Positions 1 to 6,820 of a stretch of DNA of 30,004 nucleotides are shown here, one piece after another. Position numbers and translations under genes: made by a program. This stretch comes from a virus. The notes beneath the pieces are model-generated. The model saw only the letters and a list, made by a program, of their open reading frames with translations, ran no database searches and was not told the DNA's origin. Location of the stretch: positions 1-30,004 of the IMG/VR virus record IMGVR_UViG_3300035010_000018; one strand, written 5' to 3'. The stretch's first letter is position 1; each line of letters opens with the position of its first letter.

Positions 1-558
1 GTAAAAATCGGTGCATTCCTTCCAACCCAAAGGAACTTCAGAAGCGGGCTTCCTGAAAAGAAAAACCACCTTTCCGTTTTCGATTGGGGCGGTTTTTAAT
101 TCTAACCGTTTTAAGCGAGCTTCATGGTTATCAACCTGCGATTGATTGGCTTTTAGGTCTAAACTTACCTGAATGTTTTTCAGCGTTTGAAGCTTCACAA
201 AATCCGCCCAGGTGTATTGGTTCGGTGGAGCAGTATTTCCGAACTTTACAGTTCTTTTTCTGATGAGTACTTTATTTTGCTGATCTTGAAAGGTCTTTGA
301 TATTTCCACCTCATTGACAAAAACGTTTGTTGTGATCTGTCCACCCTCAAAAAAAAGCACTTCGTCATTGATAGCAACCACACCAGGCGAAACGGTATTC
401 GCTGAACCGGCTACGGGATCACAACCCGCCAGTATAGTCATGTGACCGGCAACACTTCCCAATACATCATAAAGCTTGATCGCTTCCATAATGTTCGCCA
501 TAAGGTCATTGGTTAACGGTACGCCTCCGGTCTGTAAAAATTCAATATTCAGTTTCAT
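1..558 (-). CDS. Tail fibre/collar-like protein, N-terminal part (cut by window edge)
   Basis: The frame opens at an ATG at 558 and stays open for 186 codons to the window edge, so the C terminus is missing. The N-terminal half has short beta-rich stretches. After a helical linker around residues 140-155 comes a segment containing FLFRKPASEVPLGWKEC, which resembles the P-x-GW signature of phage tail-collar domains. Its start codon overlaps the upstream stop as ATGA, which implies translational coupling. It follows the gpJ-like baseplate gene and one small gene, the usual place for a fibre gene. Role in receptor binding is inferred from position and the collar-like motif; the actual tip is outside the window. 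Confidence 0.6.
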   Translation of the reverse strand, partial: MKLNIEFLQTGGVPLTNDLMANIMEAIKLYDVLGSVAGHMTILAGCDPVAGSANTVSPGVVAINDEVLFFEGGQITTNVFVNEVEISKTFQDQQNKVLIRKRTVKFGNTAPPNQYTWADFVKLQTLKNIQVSLDLKANQSQVDNHEARLKRLELKTAPIENGKVVFLFRKPASEVPLGWKECTDFY

Positions 559-1049
559 ATAATTTCGATTTTGTAATTTTTTGACTGGAGCATGTAATAT
601 TCAATTTCTGCCCGCAGCTGTATTTGATTGATATCAGAGTCCGGAATCTTTACAATGAAATCAAATTCAGAATACAATTCCGCCTCCGTGTAGATGTAAA
701 TCGGATTTTCATCTCCGAAAAGCCATTTCGTTTTTGTGCGCCACTGATCGTCTTCAGCTTCAGTATAGATATAAGTTGCATCGAATAACACCGCCTTAAC
801 AATTCTTATTCTCCGTTCTACAGGGTCGAAAACATCATTAAGCCTTTTTTGCATGGAAAACTTTTGACAGGTTGTATTAAGTCGTATTAAGTTTCTTTTT
901 CTCGTTCTTAAAAACACTAAATAAAGATTCATCAGTGGTTTTATAAGCATTACAGAAAATGAAATATTAAAAGGAACCCTTTCAAAGGTAGGTAGCCAGT
1001 CAACTGCCAGTTTGCCAAAAGCAATATTAAATACCTTATCTTTCATCAA
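555..1049 (-). CDS. Baseplate-proximal protein of unknown function
   Basis: This 164-residue protein has no family I can name. It lies between the gpJ-like baseplate protein and the fibre gene, where Mu has gp48 (a gpI-like tail protein), so it may do a similar job of linking fibre to baseplate. The sequence is mixed alpha/beta. Residues 28-62 are basic and hydrophobic, and the YIYTEAE motif occurs twice (near residues 93 and 118), which suggests an internal duplication of a strand-turn unit. Both ends overlap the neighbours by ATGA. The first two codons are both Met, so the start could shift by one residue. The functional suggestion rests on position only. Confidence 0.55.
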   Translation of the reverse strand: MMKDKVFNIAFGKLAVDWLPTFERVPFNISFSVMLIKPLMNLYLVFLRTRKRNLIRLNTTCQKFSMQKRLNDVFDPVERRIRIVKAVLFDATYIYTEAEDDQWRTKTKWLFGDENPIYIYTEAELYSEFDFIVKIPDSDINQIQLRAEIEYYMLQSKNYKIEII

Positions 1050-1909
1050 ACTATATATTGAAGTCCTGTAAAATCTTCTACTTTAAACCTGCCTGATTGT
1101 GGAATGACAGACATATTAACAGGCTGATACAAACCATATCCGTTAACTGCCGGATCAATCCATTTTGTTTCTATAGAAAGCGTTTGCAAGTCCTCCACAC
1201 CGTCAACGGCCAGAATTGCGGATTCTAGTTTTTGTACACTCAGCTCACCGTTAAAAGGAAGGTTTTTTAAAAAATTGTTTATCGCATCATTGACCGGATA
1301 TTTTGCGGTGATAATGTTCATTCCGTTTTCTCGTAATACCATAGGATCATATTTGATTTTAAAGGCAAACCGAAGCATATCAGGTAAGTAATTAACAAAG
1401 GTTACATGATCTCCTGCAGGTGCAATTTCTTCAATATATCGGCCGAATGCTGTCATTACCTCATCTGGAAAAATTTCTTCCAGATTTTCAGGAGCTATCT
1501 TTATGACAATTCTAACTTTCCCCTGGCTTATAACACGATTACAGGCTGCATATTTAATAATTTTACTAGCTTCAATCTGTTCGCCGGTTGCTTCAATAGG
1601 GATTCCATTCTGCATGTATGTGCTGCTAAACTGGTCTGAATCTTCCAGAAGATCGAATCCAAATTGAAAACGCAGTGATTCTGTCCGATATCTTTTGAGG
1701 TTAAAAACCTTTTGAGCTGCTATCAGTTCCTGGACCTCCTGAAGGTGGAGCATAGCCGAAAGCTGAAAATTATAAATAGCCCAGGCACACACCTCCAAAA
1801 ACCGCCGCCATAAAGATGTTTTGCTATCTGAATCCAATGTGCTTAAATTCGGATCCGACTCTTTTGCAGAAAGAAGTTCTGCGAGTATTTCTAAATATGT
1901 TTTGTTCAT
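1046..1909 (-). CDS. Baseplate J-like protein
   Basis: A 287-residue protein that resembles the gpJ/Mu gp47 baseplate wedge family. The central part (about residues 130-205) follows the family pattern: a hydrophobic strand, then IEEIAPAGDHVTFVNY, then strands of alternating hydrophobic residues. Near residues 215-245 the stretch NFLKNLPFNGELSVQKLE leads into an AILAVDGVEDLQ segment, which matches the G-x-x-V/hydrophobic/GV-x-D motif typical near the end of baseplate J proteins. The N terminus is helical. It is shorter than Mu gp47. It sits between the LysM and fibre-side genes, as expected for baseplate assembly. Assignment is by motif pattern and context. Confidence 0.7.
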   Translation of the reverse strand: MNKTYLEILAELLSAKESDPNLSTLDSDSKTSLWRRFLEVCAWAIYNFQLSAMLHLQEVQELIAAQKVFNLKRYRTESLRFQFGFDLLEDSDQFSSTYMQNGIPIEATGEQIEASKIIKYAACNRVISQGKVRIVIKIAPENLEEIFPDEVMTAFGRYIEEIAPAGDHVTFVNYLPDMLRFAFKIKYDPMVLRENGMNIITAKYPVNDAINNFLKNLPFNGELSVQKLESAILAVDGVEDLQTLSIETKWIDPAVNGYGLYQPVNMSVIPQSGRFKVEDFTGLQYIV

Positions 1910-1912
1910 TAT

Positions 1913-2206
1913 TTAACCTACTTTAAAGTCTTTTGACACTTTCATCCATCCAACACCTTTGCCTTCAGGAACACTAATACTATCATTTACACCCATAGCC
2001 GGCTGAAGGGATTGCCGCATAAAATAGCTTACTGTATCGGGATCCGTTTCAAGATCATCAGGAACCGTTAAGCTCATACCAGGTGTTAGCTGATCCGTGA
2101 GGGACATTTCGTTGAAAACAGCAATATCAAAACTGTTTTCAACAATGCCGGTGTACATTATTGCGATATCAAGGAAATTCTGATTATTTAGGACTGTTAT
2201 CACCAT
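1913..2206 (-). CDS. LysM-like small tail protein
   Basis: A 97-residue protein whose first half looks like a LysM fold: a strand, a helix (NFLDIAIMYTGIVENSFDIA), then FNEMSLTDQLTPGMSLTVP, where the PGMSLTVP turn corresponds to the closing G-x-x-L-x-I/V-P of LysM. Such domains bind peptidoglycan, or join tail tube to baseplate as in Mu gp43 and P2 gpX. No signal peptide is present, so it is probably a virion part and not a secreted enzyme. Its start lies 23 bases inside the holin gene, implying coupled translation. The C-terminal 40 residues match nothing I recognise. Confidence 0.55.
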   Translation of the reverse strand: MVITVLNNQNFLDIAIMYTGIVENSFDIAVFNEMSLTDQLTPGMSLTVPDDLETDPDTVSYFMRQSLQPAMGVNDSISVPEGKGVGWMKVSKDFKVG

Positions 2207-2723
2207 TTTTTAAACTGTTGATTGTACTAACTGCTACCTTTATTTTATCAGTGATCTTTTTAAAATAGCCCCATATATCAAAACCGGCTTTAGGCAGATT
2301 CTCAAAGAATATAGAGTAAAATTCAATAGCACAAGGAATAACAATAGCAATGAGGGTAAGGGTTATATCGTGGTCCGTATATGTACTTTTACCGAAGCTT
2401 TTAATCCTGAAAATTTTTTCAATGTAATATGATAATACTATTAAAAGGAAATAAGAAACAGACTTTGCGATTGAATTCCGGATCTTCATACTTGAAAATC
2501 CATATTTCCAAAAGTTGCTCTCAATCTTTGAGTTTTTCCAAAGGTTCCAACTGGCAAGGACACCGCTAATGAAATCCCCAAGCATTAACCCCAGCAATAG
2601 CATAAAACAAAGCTGAAGGTCACTGAATGAAGCCAGGCCGATTGCAGGAATAGCAACAGCAGGCTTTTTAACGGCTGTGGCAATGGCCAGAAAAGGTTTT
2701 TTATAGTTATTGAGCTCTTTCAT
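2184..2723 (-). CDS. Holin, phage holin family 4-like
   Basis: A 179-residue membrane protein. Hydrophobic segments lie near residues 37-59, 88-105 and 121-142, with a further weakly hydrophobic stretch at 10-33. The motif LMLGDFISGV (about 46-55) matches the D-x-x-[ST]G motif of the holin-4/toxin-secretion holin family. A holin forms inner-membrane holes that release the endolysin at lysis time. It sits within the baseplate genes, far from the M15 endolysin near 20.3-20.8 kb but close to the u-spanin candidate at 3687-4229. The family assignment is good; holin function is inferred from it. Confidence 0.75.
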   Translation of the reverse strand: MKELNNYKKPFLAIATAVKKPAVAIPAIGLASFSDLQLCFMLLLGLMLGDFISGVLASWNLWKNSKIESNFWKYGFSSMKIRNSIAKSVSYFLLIVLSYYIEKIFRIKSFGKSTYTDHDITLTLIAIVIPCAIEFYSIFFENLPKAGFDIWGYFKKITDKIKVAVSTINSLKNGDNSPK

Positions 2724-2724
2724 A

Positions 2725-3012
2725 TTAGATATTTATTTTTAAATTCTCATACCCGCCTGAAAGATCAATATCCGGATTCTGGTATCCATCATAGCCCAGC
2801 TGTATGTTTAAATCTCGTTTAAATTGATTGTCATTCCTGTTTTTCTTCAGCTGAAGGATCGCTGCGAATCCTAAAACTGGTGCCATTTTATATTCCCCTG
2901 GATGTGCAAAAACGATATCAGCAACATGCTGTGTATCTGATTGCACTACTGAAAAATCGCCGTTTCTTATTACGGGATTGTGATTTTCATCAACTTCGAT
3001 ATCTCTTCTCAT
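2725..3012 (-). CDS. gp46/gp25-like baseplate protein
   Basis: A 95-residue protein with the shape of Mu gp46 and T4 gp25-like baseplate proteins: an N-terminal acidic strand with RNGDFSVVQSDTQHVADIV, then HPGEYKMAPVLGFAAIL, then a long polar region ending in a strand. The pattern 'D-T-x-x-x-x-x-I-V-x-x-x-P-G-E-x-x-x-x-P-x-x-G' is the recognisable part. These proteins join the wedge around the central hub. It lies between a small tail gene and the holin gene, with one-base spacing on each side. Two ATTTAAAC motifs 11 bp apart occur inside it on the coding strand. Confidence 0.6.
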   Translation of the reverse strand: MRRDIEVDENHNPVIRNGDFSVVQSDTQHVADIVFAHPGEYKMAPVLGFAAILQLKKNRNDNQFKRDLNIQLGYDGYQNPDIDLSGGYENLKINI

Positions 3013-3013
3013 A

Positions 3014-3217
3014 CTAATTAATTGTTCCTGTGCCGGTAAATGCCCCCTGTGCGTTGGTTCCGGTAATGGTTACAGTTCCGCTCTTTAAATACTGTTTAAT
3101 AAGCATTAAAAGCTTTTCTGCGTACTCCTGTTTAGCCTGTGATCTGTCAGTTTTAGTTTCCATATCCGTTTGCAGCTGGACTACGCCGTTGATGAATTGT
3201 GCATCATTTAAAGCCAT
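3014..3217 (-). CDS. Small tail-module protein of unknown function
   Basis: A 67-residue protein. The N-terminal 45 residues are predicted to be helical with many charged and Gln residues. The last 20 residues are Gly/Thr-rich beta sequence (GTVTITGTNAQGAFTGTGTI), similar to repeats found in tail-spike or needle tips. Position directly after the gpV-like spike gene fits a small tip or spike-associated part, but that is inference. Its stop is one base from the next gene and its start overlaps the gpV stop. Confidence 0.5.
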   Translation of the reverse strand: MALNDAQFINGVVQLQTDMETKTDRSQAKQEYAEKLLMLIKQYLKSGTVTITGTNAQGAFTGTGTIN

Positions 3218-3711
3218 TACTTAAATAGATTTTTAGTGTCGTTTTTAATTTGTTCAAACATAAGCTTATCCGGATCCGAGAATTGTCCTGGCCCTGAAGG
3301 CGTGGTTATGATTGCGTTTTTGAGCTGATCAAATGTATCTGTTAGAATATCCTTCAGGTTGCTGGCTTGGTTTTTAATTTCAAATTTTCCTGCTGACATT
3401 TCAAACTTTGCGCCTCCGAGTGTAATGACTACTTTATCAATCCTGGTATATTTTACAATTGCCGTTTCGGCGGGTTCGTTCTCCACCACAAGACAGAGAA
3501 CTTCGGAACCCAGGGCCGGATAGATAATAATACAGTCATCAAACTCCTGATCGATAGCATTCAGACGAACATCATATAGCGGTGGTAGATCTTCCCGTTC
3601 TACAGTGCATGTTACCCCTGTTATTTCAGTGACAATACCAATAGAAGACGAACGATTAACAGGCAGAGCTTTTTGGCTTTCTCTTCTTATAACCTCAAGA
3701 AACTTCTCCAC
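3217..3711 (-). CDS. Baseplate assembly protein V-like (tail spike)
   Basis: A 164-residue protein resembling the gpV/Mu gp45 baseplate spike family. Residues about 18-90 look like the OB-fold that opens gpV proteins (SIGIVTEITGVTCTVERED, then a beta-rich core with LGSEVLCLVVENEPAETAIVKY). Next comes a short beta run (VVITLGGAKFEMSAGKFEIK), as in the start of a beta-helix spike, and a helical tail. It would form the membrane-piercing point under the gpD-like hub. Its first 25 bases overlap the end of the upstream spanin candidate, so the order hub, spanin, spike is interrupted by a lysis gene. Confidence 0.7.
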   Translation of the reverse strand: MEKFLEVIRRESQKALPVNRSSSIGIVTEITGVTCTVEREDLPPLYDVRLNAIDQEFDDCIIIYPALGSEVLCLVVENEPAETAIVKYTRIDKVVITLGGAKFEMSAGKFEIKNQASNLKDILTDTFDQLKNAIITTPSGPGQFSDPDKLMFEQIKNDTKNLFK

Positions 3712-4229
3712 GGTATTTTACTAAGAATAAACAGCAAAAGACAAAACAGAGCTATTCTTCCGGCATATAGGCAAACCATTTGAAAAGTGCTGAACTCAGC
3801 AGGAACCGGAACTTTTTGAACTACCGGATACGGAACTGGAATTCTCTTGACATTACTTTCATGCTCTTTAATGTATTCCTCTTTCCATTTAAGAAAAAGC
3901 TGCTGAGCTGCGGTACTAATTTGAATGTTGAGTTTTCCATCCTTCAGGGAAACATCGGATTTAACTCCTTTGGTGTTTTTCTGCTGGGGATCACGTAAAA
4001 CCGGCTTGTTATTAACACAGTCAACATATGCCTGATAATACATACTATCCGGAACGGATAACAAAACGGTATCTTTAACAATAACAGTTTTTGTCGTAAC
4101 ATTGGAAAAACTATCTTTTTCGACGAGTGGCGGGGATAATTGATTTAGTTCCTGGTTTGTCTTTTGTCTTGCGTTGCACGCGAGGAGTAACAGTAATGTG
4201 GCCGTAAGTAGGCCTATTAAATTCTTCAT
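3687..4229 (-). CDS. Probable unimolecular spanin (u-spanin-like lipoprotein)
   Basis: A 180-residue protein with a lipoprotein signal (LLAC, Cys18 followed by Asn) and a hydrophobic segment at about 151-170 followed by a short basic tail. The middle 130 residues would lie in the periplasm. They include the proline-rich RIPVPYPVVQKVPVP just before the membrane segment. An outer-membrane lipid anchor plus an inner-membrane C-terminal anchor is the layout of u-spanins such as T1 gp11, which fuse the two membranes at lysis. The gene starts 119 bases inside the gpD-like gene in another frame and ends 25 bases inside the gpV-like gene. Alternative: an unrelated envelope lipoprotein. The topology is seen; the function is inferred. 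Confidence 0.6.
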   Translation of the reverse strand: MKNLIGLLTATLLLLLACNARQKTNQELNQLSPPLVEKDSFSNVTTKTVIVKDTVLLSVPDSMYYQAYVDCVNNKPVLRDPQQKNTKGVKSDVSLKDGKLNIQISTAAQQLFLKWKEEYIKEHESNVKRIPVPYPVVQKVPVPAEFSTFQMVCLYAGRIALFCLLLFILSKIPWRSFLRL

Positions 4230-5235
4230 TGCTTTTAATTTTAAATGATATTTTGTTTTGTCTCTTGATTCCGTCGGAACCGTTGATTGTCGTATTTACC
4301 GTGTCAATAAAATATTGTCCGTCACGGTAACCGGTTGGATAGTTCGGGTCTTTGATCTGAGCGCTGTCTCCTGGTTCAGTTCTGGGATAGAACCATCCAT
4401 CAATAGAACCCTCGTATCCGTCAAAAACTATTGAGTTGTAATGTTTTTCACACCATTCTTTCAGCTGCTGCTGTGATAGATTGAGCGGTGCATGAAGCGA
4501 AATTTCGCTTTCTCCCACGTCTCCAAATTCGTACGTTACTTTTTTGTTAGCGGATCCTTTTTGCATACTGACCGCTTTTATAAACCTTTTACGACTTTCT
4601 TTCGTTTTGTACTTCAGGTCTGTACTTGATCTGATGTTTTTTCCGAAAGTGAAATCGTGCATTATTTGAGGTTTAAAATCAACCGTCAAACCGGCATAAA
4701 GAACTTTACCTTTAAAAAAGCATCGAACACCGTATTTATCTTTGAGGTCCTCTATAACCTTGTATGGCGTTGCGCGCTCAATCATATATTTGCCCACTGG
4801 CATATCAAGTGCCTGGATCTGATATCCGGGTGCAATGAATTGTAATACTTCTCTCAGTGTGGCGGACTTAAAAGTGTGGTTAATAAGCGGCATCTTTTTA
4901 AGCTTATACATTTCATCCTCGCATTCCAGCACAATAGGTATTTCCGCCCCTACCTCCGTTATATATCCGGAAAACTCCGTGAACAGTTCGTTATTGTAAC
5001 CAGCTTCTATCACAATGGAATCTCCAGCTTTGATATAATCTAAAAGGTTTTTACGTTCAAGTGAAAGCCTTTTATTATTTTCTTCGGCTTTTTTAAACTC
5101 CCTGGGCAGTTCAATTTTCGCGGTATCTGAGAATTTCTCTATACTGCTTTCGATGGAGATTGAACTGGCAATATGAAACCGTACCCGTTCTGCAATAGTG
5201 ATCCGGATACTGATATTATAGTAATGAAAAGGCAT
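4111..5235 (-). CDS. Tail hub protein, gpD/Mu gp44-like
   Basis: A 374-residue protein resembling the late control gpD/T4 gp27 hub family. An early beta-rich domain contains the pattern SSIEKFSDTAKIELPRE and then IKAGDSIVIEAGYN, matching the 'S-x-x-x-x-T-x-x-I-x-L/P ... G-D-x-V-x-I-x-x-G' opening of hubs. A middle domain has LREVLQFIAPGYQIQ followed by a KYGVRCFFKGKVLYAG motif. The C terminus is very basic and coincides with the overlapping start of the spanin candidate. The hub joins the tail tube to the spike. It starts at the stop of the DUF6046 gene. Confidence 0.75.
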   Translation of the reverse strand: MPFHYYNISIRITIAERVRFHIASSISIESSIEKFSDTAKIELPREFKKAEENNKRLSLERKNLLDYIKAGDSIVIEAGYNNELFTEFSGYITEVGAEIPIVLECEDEMYKLKKMPLINHTFKSATLREVLQFIAPGYQIQALDMPVGKYMIERATPYKVIEDLKDKYGVRCFFKGKVLYAGLTVDFKPQIMHDFTFGKNIRSSTDLKYKTKESRKRFIKAVSMQKGSANKKVTYEFGDVGESEISLHAPLNLSQQQLKEWCEKHYNSIVFDGYEGSIDGWFYPRTEPGDSAQIKDPNYPTGYRDGQYFIDTVNTTINGSDGIKRQNKISFKIKSNEEFNRPTYGHITVTPRVQRKTKDKPGTKSIIPATRRKR

Positions 5236-5852
5236 TATGAATTCGGATTAATAAGAGTAAATGACACCTCGTTTATACTGGAAGCAGCTAAAGTAAACTG
5301 AACTGTATCCATATAGCCCTCTACCGGCGTTATAGAAACATCTTTTAGATAAATCCTTGAGATATTTTTTTCGACAAATTGATCTCCCTCTATTTTTAAA
5401 GTATCATTTACTTCAAATAATCTACAAAGGTCTTCGACCTTTTGCGTAGGATACTTCCTGTTATGTAGATCAATCAAAATCCCTCTCATTTCGATGTTCC
5501 AGGGTTTTGTTCCCCAACGTTCGACCACAACTGCATCACCACCGGAAACTTCTGTTTCAATTAGATTTTTTTCCCTGGAAAAATTAATCATCATAGGTGG
5601 AGCATAAATCGATCCGTTTCCATCACTTTCCAACATCTGGGAAAACCTTAACTTAACTTCGTTTTCTGCTATTCCGTATATTAAAGTTATAGCCTCAAAG
5701 TCCGGATCATAATCATCATAAACCTGTATATCATAATCGTTTTCGCTTCGTGTAACAACAGCCTGGTTAATCCGGTTATTGATTGCCATGATTCCAAAAG
5801 CCGCTGCGTAGCGTGCCGTAAGATTTAAAACAACTGATTCACCTATATTCAT
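5235..5852 (-). CDS. DUF6046-like tail protein
   Basis: A 205-residue protein with the core YAPPMMINFSREKNLIETEV followed by a gap and then IEMRGILIDLHNRKYPTQKVEDLCRLFE, which I recognise as the DUF6046 pattern found in Bacteroidota contractile-tail prophages. It sits between the tail chaperones and the gpD-like hub, where Mu has gp43 (DNA circularisation/LysM type). A role in linking tube to baseplate is likely but inferred. Its ATG shares one base with the stop of the frameshifted chaperone frame (TAATG), which supports that frame being translated. Confidence 0.6.
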   Translation of the reverse strand: MNIGESVVLNLTARYAAAFGIMAINNRINQAVVTRSENDYDIQVYDDYDPDFEAITLIYGIAENEVKLRFSQMLESDGNGSIYAPPMMINFSREKNLIETEVSGGDAVVVERWGTKPWNIEMRGILIDLHNRKYPTQKVEDLCRLFEVNDTLKIEGDQFVEKNISRIYLKDVSITPVEGYMDTVQFTLAASSINEVSFTLINPNS

Positions 5853-6357
5853 TATGTTAATTTTTTAACGCTTAAAATCCCCATATCTGCCAGCCATCCG
5901 ATCTGCGCCCATTTCATTGCCCAGGTGTCATCATCGAGCTCCTCCGGAAAGGGAACATGAAGGAAGTGGCTGATTAAGGCGTCCGCCTTCATGAACAAAT
6001 CACTTTCCTGGTTATAGTTTAGGCCGGAGCCTTCTAAACTTTCCCAAACTTTCCCTGACGGATAGGAATCAATTCAGTTAACAATCCGGCAGCCGCATAA
6101 AATAGCCCGTCGTCTGCCATTACGCGTTCTTTTTCTGTCAGAATGCAATTTTTTACTAAAATTTCCTGCCCCTTTTTCGGGTCTGAGTTCATGAATTTCA
6201 TCGACTGACCAACAACGGAACGTTCCGGCACCAACGCCAGAACCTCAAGTTCTTCAGTTGCCTCATCGTTCAGGGGTAGAATTAATGATTTAAGTTTATC
6301 TCCATGCTCTTTTTTTAGAGCGTCTTTGGTTTCCTGGCTTACTGGTTGTAATGACAT
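5852..6357 (-). CDS. Tail assembly chaperone, long form made by -1 frameshift
   Basis: This joins the upstream frame (codons 1-103, 6357-6049) to the -1 frame from 6049 to the TAA at 5854-5852, giving about 168 residues instead of 107. The extension contains the segment DDDTWAMKWAQIGWLADMGI near its end and has no stop. In lambda-like and P2-like phages the longer chaperone (gpGT, E+E') carries the C-terminal part that recruits tube subunits to the tape measure. The slippery site, spacer and hairpin are listed separately. The extension cannot be a good independent gene at its 5' end because it overlaps the upstream frame. It is seen as an open frame; its translation by frameshift is inferred. 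Confidence 0.8.
6016..6040 (-). other. Likely frameshift-stimulating hairpin
   Basis: Starting 8 nt after the slippery heptamer, AGTTTAG (6040-6034) can pair with CTAAACT (6022-6016). The 11-nt loop can itself form AGGC/GCCT around TCCG in an alternative fold. The zero-frame TAG stop lies in the 5' arm. A spacer of 8 nt is within the range known to favour -1 frameshifting. The pairing is seen; the stimulating role is inferred. Confidence 0.6.
6034..6357 (-). CDS. Tail assembly chaperone, short form
   Basis: A 107-residue protein directly downstream of the tail tube gene. It begins with a helical acidic region (SQETKDALKKEHGDKLKSL), then contains a strand (LEVLALVPERSVVGQSM) and a KNCIL motif. 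This matches small tail chaperones of the gpG/Mu gp41 kind in length and position. It ends in TAG at 6036-6034 after the codons for QGKFGKV. The sequence immediately before that stop holds a lambda-type slippery site. It would bind tape measure protein during tail assembly. Note that the tape measure gene is far away at 15628-17634 on the other strand. Confidence 0.7.
   Translation of the reverse strand: MSLQPVSQETKDALKKEHGDKLKSLILPLNDEATEELEVLALVPERSVVGQSMKFMNSDPKKGQEILVKNCILTEKERVMADDGLFYAAAGLLTELIPIRQGKFGKV
6049..6055 (-). other. Programmed -1 frameshift slippery heptamer
   Basis: On the coding (minus) strand the heptamer reads G GGA AAG with codons 102-103 of the short chaperone in exactly the phase needed for tandem -1 slippage. 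It is the same heptamer as the lambda G/GT site. After slippage the next codon is GTT at 6049-6047, which opens 65 further codons. A second GGGAAAG at 6045-6039 is in the wrong phase. Confidence 0.8.
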
Positions 6358-6401
6358 TTTTAAATTGTATTTTATTGTTTAAATAGAGTTTTAATAAATT
6401 T

Positions 6402-6818
6402 CTAAGGCAGCACATCAAGATCCACCTTAAGGGCAAAAAGATCAAACTTTTTCTCAAGCCCCATATCGCCGGTCACTTCCCGGCCGTTGTTTTTGAATTT
6501 GGCAATGATCTTATCAACAATGATCACGTTGTACTCATTTACAAATTCAACTGTAATAGTAAAGGGTTTAATTTTTAGAATATCACCGCCGGCGGCTCTT
6601 TCAAGCGGAACAAGATCCGCCATCATTAAAGAGATTCCCGCAGATGGTGTTTTCTTACCCCATGACCAGGACGTGGCATCAATACCAAGCGTATGATTTA
6701 ATTGGTGCTCCTGCTCGTTTCCGTACTCGATTGACTTAACCTCGATCGGAATACCGTTCAGCTGCACCTTTACATCCGCACTATCATAGGCTTTCCCGTT
6801 TCTTATGATATCACTCAT
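6402..6818 (-). CDS. Tail tube protein
   Basis: A 138-residue beta-rich protein next to the sheath gene. The N-terminal strand region (YDSADVKVQLNGIPIEVKSI) followed by an EYGNEQEH turn, a GKKTPSAGISLMMADL segment and the closing FALKVDLDVLP strand fits contractile tail tube proteins. The length is usual for them. It would form the hexameric inner tube through which DNA passes. Order sheath, tube, chaperone pair is the standard contractile-tail order, which supports the call. Confidence 0.7.
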   Translation of the reverse strand: MSDIIRNGKAYDSADVKVQLNGIPIEVKSIEYGNEQEHQLNHTLGIDATSWSWGKKTPSAGISLMMADLVPLERAAGGDILKIKPFTITVEFVNEYNVIIVDKIIAKFKNNGREVTGDMGLEKKFDLFALKVDLDVLP

Positions 6819-6820
6819 GA

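Noticed and set aside
6039-6045. Second GGGAAAG as the slippery site
   Set aside because: It is not in the right codon phase for -1 slippage from the chaperone frame.
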